Positions 44,797 to 56,239 of a stretch of DNA of 64,000 nt are shown in pieces (positions within the stretch are counted from its first letter, which is position 1; each line of letters starts with the position of its first letter). This DNA comes from Dugong dugon (Eukaryota > Chordata > Mammalia > Sirenia > Dugongidae). The stretch lies in assembly GCA_030035585.1 (NCBI GenBank), contig CM057481.1, positions 60,149,128 to 60,213,127 of the forward strand, in the 5' to 3' direction. Position numbers and translations under genes: made by a program. Under the pieces are notes generated by a model, which saw only the letters and a program-made list of their open reading frames with translations, was not told the DNA's origin and made no database searches.

Positions 44797-47700
44797 CTAA
44801 AAAGAGAAAACCAATCATAGTGTTTTATCAGTTTTAAAGTGGTGTTGTTGTTAGGTTCCATCAAGTGGATTCTGATGCATGGTGACCGTGTGTGTGCAGA
44901 GTAAAATCGCTCCATAGGGTTTTTCAAGGCTGTGACCTTTTGGAAACAGATCACCAGGCCTTTATTCTGAGGTCCTCTGGGTGGGTTCGAATCACCAGCA
45001 TTTAGGTTAGTAGCCGAGCACTTATCCGTTTGTGCCACCCAGGGATTCCAAGGTAGAACATGATAAATAGTTCTCCCAGCAGCAGAAACAAAGAAGGCAT
45101 GAGCCCACCCAGTCCTCCTGCAAGCGCAGGCTGAGGAGGTCACCTGAGTTCTGCAGGCTTCAGGTAAGCCCTAGGAGCCTCAGACTCACCACTCCCTCCC
45201 TCCTCCAGCTCAACACTCCCTCATCACCACCTGACTTGAGACCATTAGCATTAACTGCACAGCATGATGATCCCCGTTTTCATCAGTCACAAGAAGCTGA
45301 AGATTCCTCATTCCCAGATACTAACTACCATCTCCTACCCCTCTCTTCCCCACTGCTCCCTTCCACTGTGTACTCTGGAATTTCAAGGTTAAGGATCAAC
45401 AAAATTTTCTTCACTTTTTTGCTTTAATTTTCCCTGAAGATACTGCTTTCCCCACAGCCCTTTCAAGAGGGAACCATTTTCTCTCCTCTAGTCTTGATAA
45501 CACAAGACCCAAGGTGTGGTCGGGGCTCTCCCTCAGGCCCTTTCCAACCTCCTCCCTAAAACTCAGCTTGACTCTTCCGCTGTGGGACCACACAGATCAA
45601 TCCCAGCCCTCCTCAATACAGGCACGTGCAAACTTGGGCACTTCCCCTCGTTCCTCCTGGCACATCATCAGGTCTCTACCGTCCCTCCAGGGATACTTCT
45701 GGGTAATCTCAACCCACAAACCATCCTTCCAATATCCTGGCCTCTCAGACGCCTGACCTCCTCTTCTCTGATGAGCACAGTCTCTCACTCTCATGGTCAG
45801 GCCCCACTAGTCCTTCACAACAAGGAGTTGTTGTCATTTGTGGCAGGAAAGCCTCTCTTACACTGAAGTAGGTTTAACATTGTCAGTCTCTGCCCTTTAA
45901 ATGCCAACAGTACCTGCAGTCACTGTGAGAATAAAAAAAAATCCTCGTTTTTAAAAGCCCCACGGAGGAGGCAGTGTCCAGATAGTGTCATTACCAACAA
46001 GCACACCTCCTCCGTCATCTAAATTTCAAGTATTCTACTGTACCTGTCTTCCTTGCTCACTTTCTCCTGTATCCTGAACTCAGCAATCCTCATTCCCACA
46101 GGGATCTACAGTTCATTGATCCTCCTACATTTTCCCTGTTCCTAAACCACTTCTTGTTCACCTTGGCCAGCTTAGATTTCATCGTCCACCATTATAGTCA
46201 CTGTCCTTCAACTCCCTCCTCAGCCAACTGTCTGTTACATGGTGCCTGCAGCCTCATGGCGAACACAGCAAGGAAAACTCACACTGCCCACTGTCTCCCT
46301 TTTTAAATCCCTGACCATGCATCTAAAGAGGGCCCCCAGTGCTGCCAATAAGCAAACGGGTACCATTCCCCAGTCTATTCACTCTCCCAGATGAATATTT
46401 CATGCCTTGTCCTTTCTCCTCAAATTTCTAGCCCCCTCCCCCTCATTCTCACACTTAGCTGATAACCCTGTTTTCCATTTCACTGGGGAAACAGAAGCAG
46501 CATTCATTAGAGAACTCTACATACTCCCTTCGCCCAGTGGACCCATCCACTCAACCCGGGCTCAAATACTCAGCCTTCTTTCCTGTGGGGATGAATGAGG
46601 TGCCTGTCTTCCTAATTAATCTAAAGCTAACCCCAAGTCCCATTCTCTCTTGCCTAACAATGACACTGGCTTCGGCAATTCTCCCCCTTCTTTCTGCATT
46701 ATCAGTTTCCTCTCTCTTTTCCACAATTATACAAATTGTTATTTATTCTATTCTAAAAAAAAGCACAGAAAAGTGTTTGGAAAGATACACACCGTCTTAC
46801 CAAGAAAAATAAACATCCCTGGTATTTGACTCTTCTGTATAAATCTTAGAACTAGCCTCAATTATCTATGTTATCTCACACTGTCAAAGTATATTCTCTT
46901 TCATCAAACTGCTGAAAGAAAGCTGAAGGCTTTCTACCAGTAAATAAAACAGAACTGAAAATACACCCCACAGTCTACTGACAGCCAAAGAGCAGGACTC
47001 TCATCAACTTGCTGACAATTCTGACTACTGTGAACTTTGTTATCAATAAAGTTGACTGAATTCTGCTTAAGATGGTTTATTTTAAAATACTGTATTTTTG
47101 GTTAAGTAATACAAATTATAAACAGGCTACACCTGACACTTTCTATCAATTAAAAAAATTGAGAATTCCAAACAAACTGATATAATCACAGAACCACATA
47201 TATATACATAGCGTATATACTATATATATATATATATATGCATATATATAGTGTTTATCTCCCTATTAAATAGACAAATGAGCAGTAATCATTTTAATAA
47301 CTAAGGTGAAGATGACAGTCCAAAAATTAAGGGATTAGAATCACTTATATCTCTTAGGTAAGGGTTGCTTATATAAGGGATCAGAATCACTTGATGGGGA
47401 GAAAAATTCTCTAGGATTAGGATTACCTAATTATTGACAGTACTTTCGAAGACAAAGCGAGAAGGAGTACAACAAAAGACAGTAACAAACACCGAGAAAT
47501 ATCCAGACAGGCCCTTCAGGTATTTGATCAGAACACTCCAATGATATCACCCAATGACACCACTGTATTTACCTAATTTGGGTACAAGACTCTTTCTGCC
47601 TTAAAGGATCCACTTCCTGTGTAATAAGGTACTTATTGATATGGTAATAATGCTAGAGCAAATAACATTTGTCTAGCTGAAGATGTCTAAGGATCCTTGC

Positions 47701-50700
47701 TTTCTATGCCAAATCTATGAATCACAGAATCTAAGCTGGCTAAGAAGGAAAGTGAGAACAAAAGTGGCTTAGCTAACAATTTGCTAGATCTACCAAAACC
47801 TAAAAGAATCATAGTGAGATTTTTTTCATTTTAACTTTTAAAGCTTTCAGCACAATTCATCTTTTATCTGGGTATTCAAAAAGCAGTATACTACCTTCTA
47901 ACAAAATCAAAAGATCAAACAGTCAACCTATCTAGAGCCATATTAAAAATCTTCAGTTCTAGTAAACTACAACATAATCTAGAGAGAGAAAAGGCCTGCA
48001 TTCAGAGACCAAATACTTTAACAACATATTTTAGACAAACCACTACATCTCAAAAAGATTAAATTTACCCAAGGTAATATGCCCTATTAAAAAATTACAC
48101 TGGGTAGGGTTCATAAGGTATCTATGAGGTTGCTGGAGGGAATAACTGCCAGGCAAGCACAGAACTCACTCACTCACATACTTTCTCTCTCTCTTACTTA
48201 CTTACACACACACACACACAAACACACACATACTACATGAAGTCTACATGAACAGAGAAACATTACTGATGATGCCTATTTCATTGTAATGTGAAACAGA
48301 ATATTTTAAATTGCTTTATGACTCTCAGGTTTTCACCCAAGAGAAACAGACAGGGTGAAGTTAGCAAACAGAATCTGAAGACAGCAAGATAGCTAGTGGA
48401 CCACTGAATTGCACTCTTCTACCCTAAATTTTTATTACGAAAATTTCAAGCATACAGAAACATGGAAAGAACTACACAATAAGCACATGCACCCACTATC
48501 TGAACTCAACAACTATTAACATCTCTGCCACATTTGTTTGCCCGGTCTGTCTATCGTATATCCGTCTGTCTATGAGTTTACTATCCAACCATCCCATCTG
48601 CAAGTAAGGGGCGAACATTGTGAGACATGGCTCCTCAATTCTTTGGTTTGTACTTCCTGAGAGTAAGGATAAACCAAATAAATCAAACCCACTGCCATCG
48701 AGTCGATTCTGACTCACAGTTATTCTCTTCATAATTCCAATACCACCACTGCACCTAAGAAAATTAACACTATTTTCCCTAACATACCCAGAACATATTC
48801 ACAATTGCTCAAAAATACCTTTTACACTAGTATTTTTAGAATCAGATTCCAATTAAGGCTCACACATAGCATCTGCTATGTCTCACAGACTCTAATCTAG
48901 CACAGTCTCTACCTGCTGCCCCTAAGAACAAACACTTCAGTTTCTATTACACTTGGGTTGTACACAAGCCCCCCTTTTTCCATCAGTCAGAAAGCATGGT
49001 GTAGAGGAAAGAGAACTAGATTTGGGCTAGATTTAAAGCTGAGTCCTAAAGTCCTACTTCTTATTACCATATAAAGTGTAGAGTGATCTTAGAAAAGTCA
49101 TTTAACCTCTTTGGGTCTTACTACCCTCACCTCTAGAATACGACAGTTTGACTAGATGATCTTCAGGATAAACAACAACAACAACAAAACAACAACCCAC
49201 TGCTGTCGAGTCAATTCCGACTCACAGCGACCCTTAGGATAGAGTAGAACTGCCCCCACAGAGCTTCCAAGGAGTGCCTGGAGGGTTTGAACTGCCAACC
49301 TTTCAATTAGCAGCTGTAGGCTCTCTTAACCACTATGCCACCAGGGTTTCCAAGGATAGAGTAGGGACCCAATAAATGTTTTATTTAATTCAATTAAAAA
49401 TTATAGGTATCTCTTACTATCTGAACTCTTGTTATCTGAATTTTCATTATCTGTACTCAGGAACTGAACTGGTTTAGATAAATCCCTCAGCTGTATGAAA
49501 CTTGGGAACCAATTACACAGATTTAATATCCCTCACTATCTGAACAGAGCAACCCAACAGATTTGAATATCAAGGGCTACTTGGGTTGACTGAGAACCTA
49601 TTAAGATACAAACACAGATATGAACATTATGGAAAATATAAAGGTAAATGATATGATCTTGGATCTCAGAATTAATTGAGGGGCATGAGAGAGAAGAAAC
49701 TATTGTTGATTTTAGCTGATGAATCAAGAAGTCAAGGAGAAGGTGAAATTTTCGCTGAACCTTAAGAGCTACTGATTTCGATAACAGGGAAAAGTGGGTG
49801 AGCAGGCAGAGAAAAGTACTAGGTCAATGTTTGCTAACTGCGTACCAAGAATAATGCATTTACCCTCAGTGAACTGCAGTTTCTTCACAGAAATGGAAAC
49901 CAAATTACTTGAAGATCAAATAAGATAAACATGTTGAAAACACTTTAAAAACGATAAAGCATCATATGAACTTAAGTAGTTGATTAGAGAAAGGATCATT
50001 TAGGCCAGAGAAAAGCATGGGTAAAGATGAGGCATTTGGAAAGTATCCAACTGTGTGTGCTGAAGTGGTCTGGGGTGACTGAGTAGAGGGGTGGCATCAG
50101 AGTAGAAACAAGAAAAGTATAAATCATATGCTGCCTTCAATATCATGCCAATGGTTTTGGGCCTGGTTCTACATATAGCGGGGAAACTCACTGACAGTTT
50201 TTGAATAGAGGATGACAATCTGTTTTGTAGCTTTAGAGAGCTAAGAGAACAGTTTATTGGTGAAACAATGGAGGCAGGAGACAAGCTTTGATGATACAGG
50301 TCTGGGTGAGAGAATCCAAGTCTAAATGATAGCAACGGAAGGAAAAGGAGCCACGCAAAATCTTCTGAAATGGAATTTACATCCTTCCTAAGACACGTCT
50401 CTTAAGGAACATCTATGGGGCTTAAATTGGTAATAAATGCCTGCAGAATGGTTCTTAGTATTTTCTATGTTAAAAACATTACCTGACTCAGTTTTATCTT
50501 ACAGAAAAGGGGGAGGAGATTTGAGTACAAAATGATTGCCAAATGATTTAAGATAATTCTTTTTTGCTTCCTATGTCTGCAGTTGTGTATCAGCCTTCAC
50601 TATAAAATGAAAATAATAAAATATGTTTACAAAAGGTAGTATTTCCTTTCCTATTACTTTCTGTGTGTTCTACACATATTTTATGGTCCCATCCTAAGTA

Positions 50701-53700
50701 GAATCCTGACAGAATTTATAAAAGTACAAAGAGTACCTTGCTAAAGCAACCAGGAGTGATACAGATGGATGTGAGATGCTGGCTAAGAGGAACATATGAT
50801 TGTGGCTGGTGGGAACGCAGTGCTAAGGTCATTTAAAAAATATATACCTGATTTTCTTTAGCAGAAGATTCCAAAAAAGCTGCATTCCAAGACTCTGCTA
50901 AAGCTTTCCCTTCTTCATAACTGATCACCCTAAGGGAAAAAGGAAATTCTAATTAATTTGTCCTTCATTATATTAAACAGTATGAAACAGGCAACATTTT
51001 TTATCATTTTTTTCCTTATGAAGAGAATCATGTTCTCAATATTATCATCAAGTATGTAACAGAGAGGAGCATTTTAATTATGCTAGAATTGGGGACCAGA
51101 ACAGACACTGTCTTACAGGGTTAACCAAGCTCCAGCAAGCACTTATAATTCAGAAAACGCGATTTTATTTTCCAATACTCCAATATTTGTAACAATCCAC
51201 TATTTTACAGCTAGGCTTTAAACACCTAGGGCCAGGGGCAATTTCAAAAGGGCTCACAGCTCAACTCTGTTGTACAGAGACTGCAGGGAACTCAGCCAGC
51301 AAACGTCTCTTCCTCTGTAGACATTAAGCTCCATGAGAATGTGGCCCTTGCCTCCCCCTTCACCTCAGTAACCCTAACCCTTGCTACAAAAAAAAAAAAA
51401 AAAAAAAAAAACCACCTGAACAAATTAATGGTATCTTTGTCTTTTCAGATTTTGCTTTACGCAAAATGGCAGAATAACCTAAAGACAACTTTTTATAAAG
51501 TCTGCTTCTTTTATAGAGGAGACACTTTCAAGGTATGTGAGATTTATACTGTAGTTGTGCTATGTTTTTGCTATGCATAATCACAGCCACACTTAACAGA
51601 CAGAAACAGGTATGCTAGAGCTAAAAATATTCCTACCATAAGAATGACAAATGGAACTTCAATGACTAAATCATTTTAGACTTAATTTTATAAAACACTA
51701 ATTATTTAAAAGCTATGTACCTTTCCATATGTAGGTCTTTCTTATTTCCCACCAACATAATAGGTATCCTGTTAATATAAGGGGAAAAAAAGCCAGCGTA
51801 AACTAGTCAGCACCAGATTTTACTATTCAGAAGATATTACTACAATGAGTTTATCTAACAGAACAGATGAAGAAAAGATCACTACTTACTGAACTTTCCC
51901 CACCATATCCAACAATTTGCCATGGATAACTTTAATCACTTCAAAACTACAAAACAAAAAGTATGAAATCAGACATCCATTTTAGTCTTTAATCACTCAT
52001 TAAAAAATTTTACAAATATATATTATGCAATGTTTATAGTAGGAAAAATATAAAATATCATACCATTTTAATATAAAATAAACTGAACACAAGGAACTCC
52101 TTTCTTTCCTACCAATCTCTCTCTCGCCCCTCCCACATACATATGATACTTAGTAATCCTTATTAACGGAGTCCCTGGGTGGTACAAACAGTTAACTAGC
52201 TGGCTGGATGCTAACTGAAACATTGGAGGTTAGAGTCTACCCAGAGGTGCCTAGGAAGAAAGGCCTAGAGATCTACTGCTAAAAAACCCCGCCACTGAAA
52301 ACCCTATACAGTACAGTTCTGCTCTGACACACAAGAGGCCGCCAGGAGTAAGGACCAACTCAATAGCAACTGTTTCTTTTCTCTCCTATATCAACAGTCT
52401 AATTTATAATGGATAAAACTGTGGCACTGCTAAGTAAAGTGACTTGTCCAGAGTTGTAAACTGTTAGTATGGATAAACAAGAACCCATACCATCTCTCAA
52501 ATCTGAGTTCTTTTTCCATGTCTAGAAATTATGAAATTGGATGTATGTTTTGTTTAATGAGAAGGAACAACTCTATCGGGGCTTTACGATACAAAGGAAT
52601 AATCCGGGACTTCTGTTTCATTTCACAAAATAATGAACAATGGGTATAATAATCTAGGTGGGGGCTAAATTCAACCGAAGAGTGTATACAGTTTTGATCA
52701 ACAAATCAGCTTACTCAGGAAGTTTCACTAACATATAGGCAGTCGGAGGATTATGAACGAGATCTCTTCCTAACTGTGTCTTTAAGTCGAATACGTAGGT
52801 GAGGTGGAAGAGGTGCATACAGTTCTTACTTAGCCTTACTTTAGCGCAAGAAAGGGGCCCTGGTGGCGCAGTGATTAAGAACTCAGGCTGCTAACCAAAA
52901 GGCTGGCAGTTCGAATCCACCAGCCGCTCCTTGGAAACCCTATGGGGCAGTTCTACTCTGTCTATAGGGTCACTATGAGTCGGAATCGACTCCACAGCAA
53001 CGGTTTTTTTTTTTTTTGGTGCAGCAAGTGAAGGTGATTGTGATGAAGAATTTGTTGTGGGTTGGTTCAATTGTTTCAAACTAACTCTACTTGTTGCCAT
53101 GGAGGGCAAATTTACATAACATTAAAGGGCAAGCAACAGGTGTCCCTAAGTCAGACGTTAGCAACCTGGGGTCTGCCTGCATTTCTCGGTTATTTGTAAA
53201 TATGTATTCAGCGTATGATTTCTAACAAAACAAAACACCGTTCTTCCCTTATTCCCTCATGTGTGAGATTTACTTGAGAATGCCTGTTAAACTGTGAGTT
53301 ACTAAGATGAAAGGCATCCTTTAAAAACAAAACACACTGTTTTAGTAAGGACAGAGAGGCTCAGAGACTGCCTGAGGTACCACACCGAGATGACACAGAA
53401 AACTTTTTGTCTCTCCACTATGCAGTTAGGCAGTAGTTTCTCAGATATATGAAGTCCCTGGTAAGCAAAGTTTTCATCTTAAAATATCTTCGTATATTTT
53501 TCTAATTTCCGCAGTGACAAACGCTATCTTTTCAACTTGATTCTAGAATGTCTCATCTACTTTGTGTGTACCAAAAGAGAGAAAAAGGAATCAATGGGTG
53601 CACTAAGAAAATTTTCTACCAACTATTTTAATTCCTCTGACTAACAATTTATAAAGTAACCAATATTAATAATTTTCTAAAAATCATAGAGTAAAATATA

Positions 53701-55893
53701 CAATGAAACCACCTTTCAATAAGCTGTTTTTCAAGTAAATTAGCGAAATAGTGGGAATTCATAAACTCATCTGATATTATTGGTATATTAAATTTTTTCT
53801 GAACAAGGCATTATATGGCAGGCATTTAAATAGAAAATGATAGAATTTAGTGAGCGAGTGAGGGTTAAACATGAATTATGCCATGATAAATAAATTTTAA
53901 AAATATATAATCAAAATTAAGAAAATATTTTATAACTAATATGACAAAAAGGACTACTGGTTTTTACAACTTAAGGTGCTCTTGCCATGAATAAAACTAC
54001 CAAGTCCCAAAATAATAAACAGGCAGTGGTTTTATGCATAAAATACAAGCATTATTTTTAGTGATAAAATATAAACACATTAGATAGGCATCTTTCTATT
54101 GCTGAACATGGCATATTATACATCCAACTTATTGTTTTCAAAGAATAGATAATACAAAAAATGTATTTGTATAGTAAATAAAAATAGAAAATATGTAACA
54201 GCACTCTGAGAGGAAATTTAAGTACATTAAAACAATCCATGCAAAACAAAAAGGGAGACCAGAAAGAAATACACCAAGTTATCAACACTATTTAGACTGA
54301 TGCTGATTTCCCCTTTCTTTTCCATTTTTTACCTTTCAGCTGTAAGCATTCTCAGGAGCTGGCAGTATGGGGTTTACTTATAAGAATGTCTACAGTACTT
54401 AAACATTTTATAGCAAGACTTTAAAACTGAAAAGTATGTTTCCCTGTCCTAGATAAAAAAGGTTAAACAACCCATTAATAGTGAGCACACTGCAATTATC
54501 ATTTGCAGTAGAGTGTGTAGTGGAGTGTAGTACACTGTCCAATGTAGCAGTCACTAGCCACACTGGCTATTAAGCACTTCAAATGTGGCTAGTGTGACCA
54601 AGGAACTGAATTTTAAATTTTATTTAACTGAAATTAGTTTAACCTTTAACAGCCACACGTGGCTTGTGGTTACCATATGGGACAGCGCAGATACAGTAGA
54701 GTATTTCCATCATCACAGTTAAATTCTATTCACCAGTGCTGGCTTTGACTGAAATTGGAGGTCTGTATATAAATCTCAGCACTGCCATATACTATCTCTA
54801 TAACCTGGGCAAGTTATTGACCCCTCTGTCACTCAGTTCCTTTCTATGTTAAGTGGGAAACAGGAGTATCTCTGGCAAAGGACTGTTTTTAAGTTAATGA
54901 TTAAATGAAATAATATAGTATGTAAGTAAACTGGGAACTCCTTTGGAGCCCTGGTGGTGTAGTGGTTAAGAGCTTGGCTGCTAACCAAAAGGTCAGCAGT
55001 TCAAATCCACCAGCTGCTCGTTGGAAACCCTATGGGGCGGTTCTACTTTGTCCTATAGGGTCGCTACGAGTTGGAAGCAACTCGAAGGCACCTAAAAACA
55101 CGACAGTGTAAGTAAAGAGCATAGTAAACCTGCTGACATGTCACACTCAACAGAAGCTAGATAGCCACAAAATTCCCCTCTGCTGGGACTGAATTTTCAC
55201 TAATTCTTCAAAGATACAAGCATTTGGTCGGTGCTTAGAGCTCTGCTACTAACATGGACAGCGCAGCGCAGCGCAGCACAGCTCTGCTCAGCCCTAGTCA
55301 CAGACTGCGCTCTCACCTCCTCCATGTTACAACATATGCCATGCCCTGAGAACAGTGTGAAAAAATGTGTGGACAGAGGAACCAAAATCGATCATTATTA
55401 ACAAAAACAGTAGCCCCATTTTTATATAGTAAAGTGAGCCTGTGATTACTCAAGGTCTAATTTCATAAATTCAAAGGATAAAGTATTCAACTAACCAAAA
55501 TCCCAAAATTATATTAGGAAGTCCGTTCCACATTATATGGTAAAAACACACAAAAACTAAACTCAATTTATATACTTACCATTTTAATTAGAAAAGTTTA
55601 GGTCAATACAGACTTTTATTCTATTAGTATAATAGAATATCTATCCAGATATTTTTTCTTAACCCACTTGCTCTACAAGACAATCATTAAAAAGTATTCA
55701 GCCTAATAATTAAGTTTACTTATTACTGCCACATGCAGCGTAATCCTTGAAAAGAATTAATGCTATCTAGGTGTAGCAAATAAACTCAAGCAAACATAAG
55801 GAGTGATTACCTTTTGATTGATGTAACAGAGTACACAAGAATATAACCATTAATATCTATAGAGTATGTCTGAGGAAAGATGGAATATTCATC
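44704..55893 (-). CDS. RHEB: RHEB small GTPase, exons 4-8 (partial gene)
   Basis: RHEB is a Ras-family GTPase that activates mTORC1 at the lysosome when GTP-bound and is turned off by the TSC complex. Spliced coding sequence on the minus strand is 55893-55811, 51946-51890, 51768-51721, 50929-50848, 44796-44704. The 363 bases keep one frame and give residues 65-184 plus a stop. Visible elements are the switch II segment DEYSIFPQTYS, the guanine-specificity motif NKKD (119-122), SAK (149-151) and the C-terminal CSVM farnesylation box. All introns have GT-AG ends. Exons 1-3 (P-loop, switch I and the DTAGQ start of switch II) would lie above 64,000 beyond an L1. Multi-exon structure and intact frame argue against a processed pseudogene. 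Identification is by the remembered protein sequence. Confidence 0.97.
44840..45050 (-). mobile_element. AfroSINE copy in RHEB intron 7, near the exon 8 acceptor
   Basis: On the minus strand it reads a tRNA-like head ('ccctgggtggcacaaacgga'), a middle 'ctggtgatctgtttccaaaa' and the tail 'tgatggaacctaacaacaac'. In RHEB orientation the SINE is sense and ends 43 bp upstream of exon 8. Confidence 0.88.
45051..47198. other. RHEB intron 7, first part, no exon seen
   Basis: Pyrimidine-rich unique sequence from 45180 to 46820, with open frames on the plus strand that have no domain. It is followed by AT-rich sequence. Confidence 0.4.
47199..47250. repeat. (AT)n microsatellite
   Basis: Near-perfect TA repeats broken by 'catagcg' and 'gcata', inside RHEB intron 7. 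Confidence 0.9.
47251..48419. other. RHEB intron 7, middle part
   Basis: AT-rich sequence with a (CT)/(CA)n microsatellite at 48183-48230. No exon or RNA gene seen. Confidence 0.4.
48420..48960 (+). repeat. Old interspersed repeat, class unassigned
   Basis: 'tttttattacgaaaatttca', 'caacaactattaacatctct' and later 'caattgctcaaaaatacctt' follow a pattern common across mammalian genomes, but I cannot name its family. A truncated SINE lies inside it at 48673-48720. Confidence 0.4.
48673..48720 (-). mobile_element. AfroSINE tail fragment
   Basis: Only the tail is present: 'caaacccactgccatcgagt' and 'cgattctgactcacagt'. It is about 48 bp and strongly 5'-truncated. Confidence 0.75.
48995..49164 (+). 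repeat. MIR SINE
   Basis: 'gcatggtgtagaggaaagag', then 'agaaaagtcatttaacctct' and 'ttgggtcttactaccctcac' follow the MIR core. Confidence 0.7.
49171..49352 (-). mobile_element. AfroSINE copy with 6-bp target duplication
   Basis: An (aac)n tail complement at 49171-49196 is followed by 'gtcgagtcaattccgactca' and 'gatagagtagaactgccccc', with the head complement 'cttaaccactatgccaccag'. The repeat 'aggata' at 49165-49170 and 49353-49358 flanks it. Confidence 0.92.
49359..50847. other. RHEB intron 7, last part before exon 7
   Basis: Bases 49990-50340 hold the same unassigned ancient repeat type as 41600-42800 ('atcatatgctgccttcaata', 'gcctggttctacatatagcg'). The rest is unique AT-rich intron. Confidence 0.4.
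50848..50929 (-). CDS. RHEB: RHEB exon 7 (residues 127-154)
   Basis: Encodes VISYEEGKALAESWNAAFLE and then SSAKENQ, containing the G5 SAK motif. The acceptor is 'cccttag' and the donor 'gtatat'. Confidence 0.95.
50930..51720. other. RHEB intron 6
   Basis: Unique intronic sequence of 791 bp with an uninterrupted A-run of 24 at 51388-51411. The run may be the tail of a very degraded retrotransposon. No exon seen. Confidence 0.5.
51388..51411. repeat. A24 homopolymer
   Basis: Twenty-four consecutive A bases inside RHEB intron 6, likely unstable in length. Confidence 0.9.
51721..51768 (-). CDS. RHEB: RHEB exon 6 (residues 111-127)
   Basis: Encodes IPIMLVGNKKDLHME with split codons at both ends. 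NKKD is the G4 guanine-binding motif. The acceptor is 'attaacag' and the donor 'gtacat'. At 48 bp this is a very small exon. Confidence 0.95.
51890..51946 (-). CDS. RHEB: RHEB exon 5 (residues 92-111)
   Basis: Encodes FEVIKVIHGKLLDMVGKV with split codons at both ends (Ser92, Gln111). The acceptor is 'gttttgtag' and the donor 'gtaagt'. Only 121 bp of intron separates it from exon 6. Confidence 0.95.
52168..52374 (+). mobile_element. AfroSINE copy, long type, diverged
   Basis: The head 'gagtccctgggtggtacaaa' is followed by the middle 'taggaagaaaggcctagaga' and the body 'ccctatacagtacagttctg', with the tail 'ggaccaactcaatagcaact'. It is in RHEB intron 4, antisense to the gene. Confidence 0.85.
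52375..52853. other. RHEB intron 4, unique part
   Basis: No exon or recognisable repeat. The MIR-like phrase 'aagtgacttgtccagagttg' near 52437 is too short to call. Confidence 0.35.
52854..53018 (+). mobile_element. AfroSINE copy (plus), well preserved
   Basis: 'ggggccctggtggcgcagtg', 'ctgctaaccaaaaggctggc', 'tctactctgtctatagggtc' and 'gactccacagcaacggtttt'. The T-rich end and low divergence suggest a relatively young copy. It lies in RHEB intron 4. Confidence 0.93.
53019..54524. other. RHEB intron 4, AT-rich part
   Basis: AT-rich unique intron with no exon seen. Confidence 0.4.
54525..54740. mobile_element. hAT-type non-autonomous DNA transposon, near-palindromic
   Basis: The left arm 'cactgtccaatgtagcagtc' followed by 'actagccacactggctatt' is mirrored by the right arm 'gccacacgtggcttgtggtt' followed by 'accatatgggacagcgcag'. 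This imperfect inverted pair is typical of small Charlie-type elements. Family not assigned. Confidence 0.65.
54745..54930 (+). repeat. MIR SINE
   Basis: 'aatctcagcactgccatata', then 'cctgggcaagttattgaccc' and 'ctctgtcactcagttccttt' follow the MIR core. Confidence 0.75.
54945..55106 (+). mobile_element. AfroSINE copy (plus) in RHEB intron 4
   Basis: 'ggagccctggtggtgtagtg', 'ctgctaaccaaaaggtcagc', 'actttgtcctatagggtcgc' and 'gcaactcgaaggcacctaaa'. The repeat 'tgtaagtaaa' at 54921-54930 and 55107-55116 may be the target duplication, although 14 bp separates the left copy from the SINE head. Confidence 0.92.
55117..55810. other. RHEB intron 4, near exon 4
   Basis: Unique intron with a short (gcgca)n tandem of about five units at 55259-55280. 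No exon seen. Confidence 0.4.
55811..55893 (-). CDS. RHEB: RHEB exon 4 (residues 65-92)
   Basis: Encodes DEYSIFPQTYSIDINGYILV and the following YSVTSIK, ending two bases into codon 92. The acceptor is a long T-run followed by 'ccacag' (the A-run 55901-55914 on the plus strand), and the donor is 'gtaatc'. It covers the Q64-adjacent switch II, which contacts effectors and TSC2. Confidence 0.95.
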
Positions 55894-56239
55894 CTGTGGA
55901 AAAAAAAAAAAAAATAACATTAGCAAATACAAAACAGAATACATTTAGTAAATACAGCATAACAAGCAATCTTTACCCAAACTTTTTCACATACTATCTG
56001 ACCAAAGAAGTCAAAGTAAACATGAAGTAGATTACAGGTAGCTCCCGACTTACATCATATTCAAGTTGACAAACTGCATCTAGCACTATCTGGTTTTTTT
56101 TGGGGGGGGGGTCTATCTTATCATTAGTAATATGTACTACAAACAATGTTGCAGCACGGAATTTGCTGATGTTACCATTTCAGATGTTCACTCACAGATG
56201 TTCAATGTTATGATTTACTGTTCAAAACCTGCCCTATTT
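55894..56239. other. RHEB intron 3, start
   Basis: Unique AT-rich intron with a T/G homopolymer pair at about 56093-56110. No sequence resembling RHEB exon 3 is present. Confidence 0.5.

Noticed and set aside
52854-52930. tRNA-like sequence as a tRNA gene
   Set aside because: It is the tRNA-derived head of a SINE. The copies are diverged and embedded in the full SINE body.
44704-55893. RHEB processed pseudogene or RHEBL1
   Set aside because: Introns with intact splice sites and an uninterrupted frame exclude a processed copy. The encoded C-terminus matches RHEB rather than RHEBL1 as I remember them.
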